Source of the DNA: AC-32 sp035624425
GTDB taxonomy: Bacteria > Actinomycetota > Thermoleophilia > Gaiellales > Gaiellaceae
DNA: 20,057 nt
Direction of reading: 5' to 3'
Assembly: GCA_035624425.1 (NCBI GenBank)
Contig: DASPRN010000070.1
Location: forward strand, 1-20,057
The notes beneath the pieces were generated by a model. It ran no database searches. It had not been told where the DNA came from and saw only the letters and a list, made by a program, of their open reading frames with translations. The position numbers were made by a program, and so were the translations under genes. This document shows positions 14,246-20,057 of the stretch, one piece after another. Each line of letters begins with the position of its first letter. The first letter of the stretch is position 1.

Positions 14246-14367
14246 ACCTCCGGGAGCTGCCGAAGAGGATCCGGCTGAACCTGGGGTGGGCGGCCGGCGC
14301 GGGCGCACCGGCGACGTTCCCGCCCGACTACGTGCCGCCGGCGGACGAGGGGAGGCCGCGCCACTGA
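14242..14367 (+). CDS. 41-aa microprotein between korA and korB
   Basis: A 41-codon ORF starting at GTG 14242, which overlaps the korA stop as GTGA, and ending in TGA at 14365-14367, which overlaps the proposed CTG start of korB as CTGA. It fills the gap between the two subunits exactly. Nearly every codon ends in G or C (one exception), as in neighbouring genes. The product is basic at the N-terminus (LRELPKRIRLNLGW), then has an Ala/Gly/Pro stretch, and contains FPPDYVPPADE, a short proline-rich segment. There is no membrane helix or signal peptide. It is possibly a linker subunit or assembly peptide of the KorAB complex, or a translated coupling element. No family is recognised and the function is unknown. 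Confidence 0.6.
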   Translation: MNLRELPKRIRLNLGWAAGAGAPATFPPDYVPPADEGRPRH

Positions 14368-15392
14368 GCGAGAACGGGGGAACCGGGAACGGCCTGCCGG
14401 TGCTGACGGCGAAGGACTTCGCCTCCGACCAGGAGGTGCGCTGGTGCCCGGGCTGCGGGGACTACGCGATCCTCGCGACGGTGCAGAAGTTCATGCCGGA
14501 GCTCGGCCTGCCGCGCGAGCGGATCGTCTTCATCTCAGGGATCGGCTGCGCCGCGCGCTTCCCGTACTACATGCAGACCTACGGCATGCACTCGATCCAC
14601 GGTCGCGCGCCGGCGATCGCGACCGGGCTCGCGCTCTCTCGGCCCGACCTCTCGGTCTGGGTCGTGACCGGCGACGGCGACGCGCTCTCGATCGGCGGCA
14701 ACCACCTGATCCACGTGCTGCGCCGGAACGTGAACGTGAAGATCCTGCTCTTCAACAACCAGATCTACGGGCTGACGAAGGGGCAATACTCGCCGACCTC
14801 GCCGCTCGGTACCGTGAACAAGACGACGCCGATGGGCTCGCTGGACTGGCCGTTCAACCCCGTCGCGCTGGCCCTGGGCGCCGAGGCGACGTTCGTCGCG
14901 CGCTCGATCGACACCGACCGCGCGCACCTGACCGAGGTGCTTCGCCGCGCGGCCTCGCACCCGGGCACGGCCTTCGTCGAGATCTACCAGAACTGCAACG
15001 TCTACAACGACGGCGCCTTCGACACCGTGCGCGAGCACAAGGAGAACCGCATCGAGCTCGAGCACGGCAAGCCGATCCGGTTCGGCGCAGACGACGAGCG
15101 CGGCGTTCGTCTCCGGGAGGACGCCTCCGCCGAGATCGTCGACGTCGCGGACGTCGGCGGGGACGCGCTGATGGTGCACGACGAGCACCACGAAAGCCCA
15201 TCGCTCGCTGCCGCGCTGGCACGGCTGTCGCACACGCCCCACGGCCCGACCCCGATCGGCGTCTTCCGGGACGTCGAGCGCCCGGTCTACGACCGCCTGA
15301 TGGAAGAGCAGCTCGCGCGCGCCCGCGAGGACCAGGGCGAAGGCGACCTCGCCGGCCTCCTGGCCGCGGGCGACACCTGGACGATCGGCTGA
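14364..15392 (+). CDS. korB: 2-oxoglutarate:ferredoxin oxidoreductase, beta subunit
   Basis: The TPP and iron-sulfur subunit of the KorAB enzyme. Counting from CTG 14364 (342 residues), the cluster ligands are Cys28 and Cys31 in RWCPGCGDYA, Cys62 in SGIGCAARFP and Cys211 in YQNCNVYND. The TPP-binding motif runs from GDGDALSIGGNH (103-114) to NNQIYGLTKGQYSPTS (131-146). The C-terminal 110 residues are the usual variable extension. The CTG at 14364 overlaps the stop of the microprotein gene and is eight bases after GAGGGGAGG, an ideal spacing. The first standard in-frame start, GTG at 14400, lies only 12 codons later with a much weaker ribosome site and is the alternative. No ferredoxin gene is nearby. 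Confidence 0.93.
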   Translation: MSENGGTGNGLPVLTAKDFASDQEVRWCPGCGDYAILATVQKFMPELGLPRERIVFISGIGCAARFPYYMQTYGMHSIHGRAPAIATGLALSRPDLSVWVVTGDGDALSIGGNHLIHVLRRNVNVKILLFNNQIYGLTKGQYSPTSPLGTVNKTTPMGSLDWPFNPVALALGAEATFVARSIDTDRAHLTEVLRRAASHPGTAFVEIYQNCNVYNDGAFDTVREHKENRIELEHGKPIRFGADDERGVRLREDASAEIVDVADVGGDALMVHDEHHESPSLAAALARLSHTPHGPTPIGVFRDVERPVYDRLMEEQLARAREDQGEGDLAGLLAAGDTWTIG

Positions 15393-16213
15393 CGCGGCTC
15401 CCGTTCCGCGAGTGGCAGACGGCTGCCTTCGTCTTCGGCGACGGCGACGAGCGGGGTCGACTGCCGCTGTTGGCGCTGCACGGCGGGCCCGGCGGGTGCC
15501 ACGATCCACTCGCCGAGGGGCTCGGGGCGCTGGCCGATCAGGGGCGGCGGGTCGTCTTCTACGACCAGCTCGGAAGCGGCGAGTCCTCTCGGCCCGACGA
15601 TCCTTCGCTCTGGACGGTCGAGACCTTCGTCGAGCAGCTGGAGAGCGTGCGCGACGGGCTCGGGCTCGTCGAGCTGCATCTGTTCGGCTCCTCGTGGGGC
15701 GGGATGCTCGCGCTCGAGTATGCGTTCACGAAGCCGCCGGGGTTGAAGAGCCTGATCCTCAACTCGACGCCGACGAGCGCACCCCGCTGGGCCGAGGAGA
15801 CGCTGCGGCTCCAGGCCGACCTGCCTCCCGGTCTCGACGAGAAGCAGGCCGAGGAGGAGTTCAAGCGCCGCCACATCATCCGGCTCGACCCCGAGCCTGA
15901 GGCTCTCGCGCGCGCACGCGAGAAGTTCGGCACGCAGGTCTACGAGACGATGTGGGGCCCGAACGAGTTCACCGTCACCGGGACGCTCAGGAGCTGGGAC
16001 GTGATCGACCGACTGGCCGAGATCGACGTCCCGGCGCTGATCACCTCGGGCCGCTACGACGAGTGCACGCCGGCGCTCGTCGAGCCGCTGCACCGGGGGA
16101 TCCCGGGCTCCGAGTGGGTGCTGTTCGAGGAGAGCGCGCACATGGCGTACCTCGAGGAGCCGCAGCGCTATCTCCAGGTCGTCGGCGGCTTCCTCGACCG
16201 CGTCGAGACCTAG
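15389..16213 (+). CDS. alpha/beta hydrolase, proline iminopeptidase-like
   Basis: A 274-residue alpha/beta hydrolase. The oxyanion-hole motif HGGPGG (31-36) is followed by YDQLGSGESSRP (58-69), typical of proline iminopeptidases of family S33. The nucleophile elbow is GSSWGG (100-105) with Ser102; the triad is completed by Asp224 in SGRYDECTP and His251 in ESAHM. A helical cap lies between about 125 and 200. There is no signal peptide, so it is cytosolic. No ATG, GTG or TTG gives a complete fold (the first, TTG at 15470, is three codons before HGGPGG). The only good start is CTG 15389, which overlaps the korB stop as CTGA, so it is coupled to korB. Its TAG stop lies inside a palindrome shared with the convergent gene. 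Peptidase specificity is inferred from family resemblance only. Confidence 0.88.
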   Translation: MTRLPFREWQTAAFVFGDGDERGRLPLLALHGGPGGCHDPLAEGLGALADQGRRVVFYDQLGSGESSRPDDPSLWTVETFVEQLESVRDGLGLVELHLFGSSWGGMLALEYAFTKPPGLKSLILNSTPTSAPRWAEETLRLQADLPPGLDEKQAEEEFKRRHIIRLDPEPEALARAREKFGTQVYETMWGPNEFTVTGTLRSWDVIDRLAEIDVPALITSGRYDECTPALVEPLHRGIPGSEWVLFEESAHMAYLEEPQRYLQVVGGFLDRVET

Positions 16214-16226
16214 GCGCCGGGCCTAG
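16210..16226. terminator. palindrome joining two convergent stop codons
   Basis: CTAGGC-gccgg-GCCTAG is a perfect six-base-pair inverted repeat. The TAG of the hydrolase gene (16211-16213) lies in the left arm, and the TAG of the proline-rich gene on the opposite strand (16225-16223) lies in the right arm. A bidirectional terminator is possible, though the stem is short and no T-tract follows. Confidence 0.5.
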
Positions 16227-17419
16227 CCGTCGACGACGTCGACGGAGACGATCAGGTCGGGCCGGATGAAGCGGCCTGCGTAGAAGGGCCACGAGCCGTT
16301 CGCGTTCGAGAACTGCTCGATCACCTCCTGCGCGCCCTCCATCGCGGTGCCGAAGTCGCGGAACTCGCCGACCTCGACGCCCTCGCCGTCCGACAGGCGG
16401 ACGATCACCCTGAACGTGCCGCGCGGGCCCTGAAGCTCCACAGTCTCGAGCTGCTCGAAGATCGAGTGCTCGATCGCGGGCTCGGCAGGAAGCTCCGGCT
16501 CGACGACGAGCTCGGGCTCCCGCTCGGGCGCCGGGGCGGGCAGGAATGGGTCGGGGGGAAGTTGGATCGGCGTCAGCTCGACGGGCTCGGTCTCCGGCGC
16601 GGGCTCGACCGGCGCGATCTCGGGCGCGATCTCGACCGGCGCCGTCTCCGGAGCGATCTCCGCCGCGGGCGGAGCCTCGACCGGCGCAGGAGCGGCCGGC
16701 GGAGCCAGGGTCACCGGCTCGACCGCCGGCAGCGCGACCTCGACCGGCGCGGGCTCGGGCGCGGGCTCGGGCTCGGGGGCTGCGACCGGCAGAAGCTCCG
16801 GCTCGGGCGGCGCCATCGTCGGCAGCACGACCGGGTCGGGGGCCACGATCTCCGGCTCCGGCTGCGCCTCCGGCGCGGGGGCCGGGGGCTGGAGCAGCGG
16901 GGCGGGCTCGGGAGCCGGCTCCGGGGGAGCCATCAGCGGCTCGGGATCGGGCTGGGGCGGAGCCTGAGCGGGGGGAGGAGCCTGAATCGGCTCGAGCTGG
17001 GCCGGAGCCTCAGGCGCGACGGGAGCAGGCGCAGGCGCGGGCACCGGCTCGGGAGCGGGCGCCGGGGCAGGCTGCTGCTGGGCCTCGGGCGGCCGGAGGG
17101 CCGGCGGGGGCATGGGCAGGTCTTCCTGGGGCATGGGGGCCGAGGAAGCCATCGGGCTGTCCATCGGGCCCCGCACGACCGGTGGGCTGAGCGGAGGCTC
17201 GAACGCGAGGCTGATCCCCGAGCTCGCCGTGAGGTCGTGCGTTCCTAGAAGTGCAGACATGCTCCCCTTTCCGTTGGTCTCACCGGGGTCGCGCAGGACC
17301 TCACGAGCCAGACTGGCCAGCTCTGGATCCACGAGCATGAGCTCGGGCGAGAGGCGCCGTACGAGGGTTTGCTGATCGATGAGACCAATTCGCCGCAGTT
17401 GTCGTTCGTCATATGCCAT
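16223..17419 (-). CDS. proline/alanine/glutamate-rich protein, function unknown
   Basis: A 398-residue protein in three parts. The N-terminus (1 to about 60) is globular and helical: MAYDERQLRRIGLIDQ, RLSPELMLVDPELASLAREV. Residues about 75-325 are a low-complexity linker built of PAPEP, APAPAP, PPPAQ and VEIAPE-like units, strongly acidic. The C-terminus (about 328-398) is a compact domain with GPRGTFRVIVRLSDGEGVEVG and ends DLIVSVDVVDG. The linker looks like the extended Pro-rich spacer of TonB-type or surface proteins, but there is no signal peptide, anchor or membrane helix, so it is probably cytoplasmic. I chose ATG 17419 because the N-terminal domain begins naturally there; GTG at 17440 would add seven residues across a hairpin. 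No family is recognised. Confidence 0.78.
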   Translation of the reverse strand: MAYDERQLRRIGLIDQQTLVRRLSPELMLVDPELASLAREVLRDPGETNGKGSMSALLGTHDLTASSGISLAFEPPLSPPVVRGPMDSPMASSAPMPQEDLPMPPPALRPPEAQQQPAPAPAPEPVPAPAPAPVAPEAPAQLEPIQAPPPAQAPPQPDPEPLMAPPEPAPEPAPLLQPPAPAPEAQPEPEIVAPDPVVLPTMAPPEPELLPVAAPEPEPAPEPAPVEVALPAVEPVTLAPPAAPAPVEAPPAAEIAPETAPVEIAPEIAPVEPAPETEPVELTPIQLPPDPFLPAPAPEREPELVVEPELPAEPAIEHSIFEQLETVELQGPRGTFRVIVRLSDGEGVEVGEFRDFGTAMEGAQEVIEQFSNANGSWPFYAGRFIRPDLIVSVDVVDG

Positions 17420-17448
17420 GCGGAATCGCTTTCCGCACACGGACTATC
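17420..17448 (-). promoter_or_regulatory. leader of the proline-rich gene: -10-like box and hairpin
   Basis: On the minus strand a GATAGT box (17448-17443) lies upstream of a perfect inverted repeat GCGGAA-tcgct-TTCCGC (plus 17420-17436) that abuts the ATG at 17419. The stem covers the only Shine-Dalgarno-like bases (GGAAAG), so it may tune translation or serve as an operator. Confidence 0.35.
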
Positions 17449-17475
17449 GGCGAGGGCCCGGGGGCCGGCATGCCC

Positions 17476-17533
17476 CGTTGGGGTGATTGGAGGGGCGGTC
17501 CCGGCGCCGCCCACCCCAGGGAATCAGCGATTC
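17476..17533 (-). terminator. hairpins after the collagen-like gene
   Basis: Two stems: GAATC-agc-GATTC (17521-17533), which overlaps the TGA of the collagen-like gene, and GGGCGG-n8-CCGCCC (17493-17512), lengthened by CCCC/GGGG around a bulge. The second is the more likely terminator. The rest of this short gap holds no gene. Confidence 0.4.
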
Positions 17534-18533
17534 AGTGGTTTGCGGCTCTCGGCGTCGGCGTGGTGCTGACGGTGAAGTCGGCCGAGTTGTCGCCGCTCTC
17601 GTGCCCGTCGGGCAGGCGCACGTCGCTGTTACCGGGCGCGGCCGAGTTCGGCGGCGCGGGCGCCGCGGAACCGCGCACGAAGGCGTTCGTGGCCGTGCCA
17701 TAGCCGACCGAGTCGACGATCGCGCCCGACGCGTCGCGAAGCGCAAGCCCGCCTCCGGTCGCGGCCAGCGAGGCGGAGAAGCTCTGGTCGGCGGCCGGTG
17801 GGCCGGCGTAGGCACTGCCACCGAACAGGTAGAACGCGCCCGCGGCGAGGCTCGTCCCGTCGGCGATCGTGCCGAGGCTCGTGTCGCTCGTCCCGGCGGC
17901 CGAGCGGTAGACGAGCTTGTAGCCGCTCAGGTCGACTGCGGCGGAGCCGCTGTTGTAGAGCTCGACGAACTCGTTCGAGGCGGCACCGGACAGGCCGGTC
18001 ATGAACTCGTTGATTCGGACGTCGCCCGAGCCGCCGCCTCCGCCGCCCGCCGAGCAGGCGAGCGAGGCGGTCCCGTCGGCTGCGTAGGAGACCGCGAGCG
18101 TGCCGGTGCCGCCGTGGCAGGGCGTGCCGGCCAGCTGGTCGAGCGAGCCGAGCGCGGGGCCGGCAGGGCCGGTCGCGCCTCGCTGCCCGGTCGCACCGGG
18201 CGGGCCCGCCGGCCCGGTTGCCCCCGGCGGGCCCGGGACGCCGGCGATCCCTTGCGCGCCCTGCGGTCCGGTTGCCCCGCGGTCTCCTGCCGGCCCGGTC
18301 GGCCCGTGCGGCCCGGCCGGCCCGTGCGCGTTCCAGGAGACCGCGGTCTCGGTGCGGAGGCACGAGCCCGGGGCCTTGACCATGCGCAGCCGCCCGTTCG
18401 TCTTTCTCGCGCATGCGTAGATGACGCCGTTCGCCCGCTTGTGCGGAGAGCCGTGCGCCGCGAGCGCCACGCCGGCGGCCAGCGCCGGCACGACGGCCGC
18501 GAGCAGCAGCAGGCGTCTTCGAGGTAGGTGCAT
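17532..18533 (-). CDS. secreted collagen-like protein with lamin-tail domain
   Basis: A 333-residue exported protein. The signal peptide has a basic start (HLPRRR), a Leu/Ala/Val-rich core and an ALAAHG-type cleavage region near residues 25-28. A module with two cysteines follows (IYACARKTNGRLRM, then GSCLRTETAVSWN), a unit that often precedes collagen-like repeats in bacterial surface proteins. Residues about 71-129 are nineteen or so Gly-X-Y triplets, Pro- and Thr-rich (GPAGPHGPTGP and so on). After a glycine linker (SAGGGGGGSGD), residues about 171-333 form a lamin-tail (LTD) domain: VRINEFMTGL, NEFVELYNSGSAAVDLSGYKL, AGAFYLFGG and a C-terminal PGNSDVRLPDG. The ATG at 18533 is five bases after GGAG. 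It probably acts in the cell envelope or matrix; the ligand is unknown. Confidence 0.85.
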   Translation of the reverse strand: MHLPRRRLLLLAAVVPALAAGVALAAHGSPHKRANGVIYACARKTNGRLRMVKAPGSCLRTETAVSWNAHGPAGPHGPTGPAGDRGATGPQGAQGIAGVPGPPGATGPAGPPGATGQRGATGPAGPALGSLDQLAGTPCHGGTGTLAVSYAADGTASLACSAGGGGGGSGDVRINEFMTGLSGAASNEFVELYNSGSAAVDLSGYKLVYRSAAGTSDTSLGTIADGTSLAAGAFYLFGGSAYAGPPAADQSFSASLAATGGGLALRDASGAIVDSVGYGTATNAFVRGSAAPAPPNSAAPGNSDVRLPDGHESGDNSADFTVSTTPTPRAANH

Positions 18534-18617
18534 CTGAGCTCCTCTCGTCGTTTCGCCCACGAATACCGGTGGCCGGCACGAGGAGCAGCCCCGCGCGCGT
18601 GTTTCGTCACGAAGGAG
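18534..18617. promoter_or_regulatory. gap with small inverted repeat upstream of collagen-like gene
   Basis: Between the UppP stop and the collagen-like start there is a perfect short inverted repeat TTCGT-c-ACGAA (18603-18613), which could be an operator for the collagen-like gene or part of the uppP 3' end. No clear -35/-10 pair and no T-tract were seen. Confidence 0.25.
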
Positions 18618-19493
18618 TTACGTAAACGCGAAATAGAGCGTGCACGCCGTGCCCGCGAGCACGCAGTAGACCGCGAACGGGATCAGCGTGTTTGTCTCGA
18701 AGAAGCGCATCAGGAAGCGCACCGCGAGGTAGGCGGTGAGCGCCGCGCAGAGCGCGCCGACGAGCGCCGGGCCGCGGACGCCGTTGCCCTGCGACCCGAG
18801 CAGCTCCGGCAGCTTGAGGACCGCGGCCGCGCCGATGATCGGCGTCGCGAGCAGGAAGGCGAACCGCGCCGCGTCCTTGTTCGAGAGCCCGACGAGCAGC
18901 CCGCCGCCCATCGTCGCCCCCGAGCGCGAGAAGCCGGGGACGAGCGCCAGCGCCTGCGCCGCGCCGACGCCGAACGCGCCGCCCCAGCCGACCTGGCGCG
19001 CGATTCGCGCGTCGTCGTCCTGCTCCACCTGGGGCGCGCGCCGGCGCAGCAGCTCGGCGCCGAAGAGCATGAACCCGTTCAGGATCAGGAAGAACGACGC
19101 CGACGTCGCCGAGGCGAAGACGTGGCGGAGCTTGTTTTCCAGCAGGAGCCCGAGGATCCCGGCGGGAATCGTGCCGATGATCAGGAGCCAGGCGAGCTTC
19201 GCGTCGGTGTCGGCGGGGTCGATGCCGTGGTCGCGCAGGCTGCGGCCGAGCCCCTTGACGATCCGCACCCAGTCGGCCCAGAAGAAGCCGAGCAGCACCA
19301 GGGCGGTCGCGAGGTGGGTGGCGACCAGGAAGGTGATGAAGTAGGGATCGTTCTGGTGGATGTTCCAGCCGAGCAGCTGCGGCAGGATCACGCTGTGGCC
19401 GAGGCTCGAGATCGGGGAGAGCTCCGACACTCCCTGGAGCAGGCCGAGCACGATCGCGTGCCAGTAGGAGATGAGCGACGCGGCGACGAGCAA
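18618..19493 (-). CDS. uppP: undecaprenyl-diphosphatase
   Basis: A 291-residue integral membrane enzyme of the BacA/UppP family that dephosphorylates undecaprenyl pyrophosphate and so recycles the lipid carrier for peptidoglycan and envelope polymers; overexpression is known to give bacitracin resistance. The two signature regions are present: QGVSELSPISSLGHSV (20-35) with Glu24 and His33, and VPGFSRSGATMGGG (185-198) with Arg190. About eight hydrophobic segments are seen. Length is slightly above the usual 265-280. The start is TTG 19493, one base after the TGA of the small membrane-protein gene, with no good ribosome site, so it is probably coupled to that gene. Identification is secure. 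Confidence 0.94.
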   Translation of the reverse strand: MLVAASLISYWHAIVLGLLQGVSELSPISSLGHSVILPQLLGWNIHQNDPYFITFLVATHLATALVLLGFFWADWVRIVKGLGRSLRDHGIDPADTDAKLAWLLIIGTIPAGILGLLLENKLRHVFASATSASFFLILNGFMLFGAELLRRRAPQVEQDDDARIARQVGWGGAFGVGAAQALALVPGFSRSGATMGGGLLVGLSNKDAARFAFLLATPIIGAAAVLKLPELLGSQGNGVRGPALVGALCAALTAYLAVRFLMRFFETNTLIPFAVYCVLAGTACTLYFAFT

Positions 19494-19494
19494 G

Positions 19495-19737
19495 TCAGGC
19501 GGCCGGGCGTTCGCGCCGTGGGCCGGTCTGGAACCAGGCGAAGACGAGCAGGGCGAGCCCGACGAGGAACGAGGCGATCCCGTGCTTCACGTGATGGTGG
19601 TTCGACCCTGCCTCGTGGCCGGGCAGCCAGGACGGCAGCGCGTGAGCCGGCTCGGCCCAGTAGTAGATCGCGAGCGCGATGAGCAGGATGCCGACCACGG
19701 TGGCCGCGATCACGACGGGACGACTGTCCAGGCGCAC
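19495..19737 (-). CDS. small two-helix membrane protein upstream of uppP
   Basis: An 80-residue protein with two predicted membrane helices, VVIAATVVGILLIALAIYYW (8-27) and GIASFLVGLALLVFAWF (about 53-69), joined by a loop of some 25 residues with a His cluster (SNHHHVKHG, 45-53) that could bind metal. The tail is short and basic (GPRRERPAA). There is no cleavable signal peptide. The GTG at 19737 follows TATCGT by seven bases, so the transcript is probably leaderless. Its TGA is one base before the TTG of uppP. It is likely made together with UppP and may be its partner in the membrane. The family is not recognised. Confidence 0.72.
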   Translation of the reverse strand: MRLDSRPVVIAATVVGILLIALAIYYWAEPAHALPSWLPGHEAGSNHHHVKHGIASFLVGLALLVFAWFQTGPRRERPAA

Positions 19738-19744
19738 GGCCGGG

Positions 19745-19814
19745 ACGATAGACGCTCGCGAGTGCTCCGGGAGGCGATGCCGCGGGCATGTAGCGCCTGC
19801 CGGAGCACTAAGGT
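19745..19814. promoter_or_regulatory. divergent leaderless promoters around a 49-bp interrupted palindrome
   Basis: Left edge: TATCGT on the minus strand (19750-19745), seven bases before the GTG at 19737. Right edge: TAAGGT (19809-19814), six bases before the ATG at 19821. Between them is a long interrupted palindrome: AGTGCTCCGG (19761-19770) with CCGGAGCACT (19800-19809), AGGCG (19772-19776) with CGCCT (19794-19798), and ATGCC (19777-19781) with GGCAT (19785-19789), twenty complementary pairs in all. It covers the -35 position of the right promoter and most of the left, as expected for a shared operator. Confidence 0.55.
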
Positions 19815-19820
19815 GCGGGG

Positions 19821-20057
19821 ATGGACGGTCCGGCGATCGAGGCGGAGGGGCTCGTGCGCGTGTTCAAGAAGACACGCGCGGTGGACGGGATCGACCTGGC
19901 CGTCGAGACCGGCGAGATCTACGGCTTCCTCGGCCCCAACGGCGCCGGCAAGTCCACCACGGTGCACAGGCTGACCACGCTGCTGCCGCCGACGGCGGGT
20001 CGCGCGACAGTGGCCGGCTTCGACATCGTCCGCCAGGGGCCGAAGGTGCGCTCCGCC
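19821..20057 (+). CDS. DrrA-type ABC transporter ATPase, N-terminal part
   Basis: The first 79 residues of an ABC-type ATPase; the rest lies beyond the window. It has AIEAEGLVRVFKKTRAVDGI (5-24), the usual opening of daunorubicin-resistance (DrrA) and related export ATPases, then Walker A GPNGAGKST (38-46) and the LTTLLPPTAGRATVAGFDIV segment typical of the family. It would pair with a permease downstream to export a drug or lipid-like substrate. The ATG at 19821 is six bases after a TAAGGT box, with only GCGGGG between them, so it is probably leaderless. It is divergent from the small membrane protein and uppP and shares the palindrome with them. The substrate cannot be told. Confidence 0.88.
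   Translation, partial: MDGPAIEAEGLVRVFKKTRAVDGIDLAVETGEIYGFLGPNGAGKSTTVHRLTTLLPPTAGRATVAGFDIVRQGPKVRSA

Noticed and set aside
14286..14363. Extended korB start from GTG 14286
   Set aside because: It would overlap most of the microprotein frame; the extra residues are Arg/Gly-rich shadow sequence and the strong ribosome site lies after it.
16466..17248. Plus-strand open frame rich in Arg, Gly and Leu
   Set aside because: It is the antisense of the Pro/Ala/Glu linker codons; open only because of the repetitive composition.
19388..19789. Minus-strand open frame of 133 codons overlapping uppP and the small membrane protein
   Set aside because: Off-frame to both recognised genes, Arg/Pro/Ser-rich, and crosses the palindromic promoter region.

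Overview
The window is very GC-rich, coding-dense DNA with actinobacterial features: a KorA/KorB 2-oxoacid:ferredoxin oxidoreductase pair with the gamma domain fused to the N-terminus of KorA, many GTG/TTG starts, apparently leaderless transcripts (TANNNT box 6-7 nt before the start codon), and a secreted protein with collagen-like repeats. I infer an uncultured or little-studied actinomycete, quite possibly of the class Thermoleophilia. This is judged from protein style only; no search was run. I saw no tRNA, rRNA, CRISPR array or insertion sequence.

Left part (1-5818, all minus strand): a DEAH-type superfamily II helicase whose 3' end lies beyond the window, then a fatty-acid beta-oxidation operon read right to left: thiolase (FadA), a fused enoyl-CoA hydratase/3-hydroxyacyl-CoA dehydrogenase (FadJ/FadB-like), and an acidic protein with an internal duplication. 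A divergent intergenic region (5819-6076) holds a 45-bp direct repeat and strong hairpins. A plus-strand helical-repeat protein (6077-6787) follows and converges on the next operon.

Middle (6875-11410): a tightly coupled minus-strand operon read right to left: XRE-TPR regulator, AlkA-like glycosylase, pyrroline-5-carboxylate reductase (ProC), 6-phosphogluconolactonase (Pgl), ArsR-type regulator. Divergent from the XRE-TPR gene, and separated from it by a less GC-rich intergenic region with back-to-back -35 boxes and two small palindromes, is a 27-codon ORF. It has a near-perfect Shine-Dalgarno, a basic then hydrophobic leader, a polar tail ending ATPWGP, and its own 10-bp-stem terminator. This layout matches peptide-pheromone/RRNPP-type quorum-sensing pairs (rgg/shp, plcR/papR) and is the best candidate here for an undescribed system.

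Right part (11474-16213, plus strand): a VOC-fold dioxygenase-like protein, a 112-bp tandem duplication, a 76-aa small protein, korA, a 41-aa microprotein overlapping both korA and korB, korB, and an alpha/beta hydrolase. Three genes in the window (fadJ, korB, hydrolase) appear to start at CTG in translationally coupled junctions.

Far right (16210-20057): a proline/alanine/glutamate-rich protein, a secreted collagen-like plus lamin-tail protein, undecaprenyl-diphosphatase (UppP) behind a small two-helix membrane protein, and, divergently, the start of a DrrA-type ABC ATPase. A 49-bp interrupted palindrome sits between the last two transcription units.
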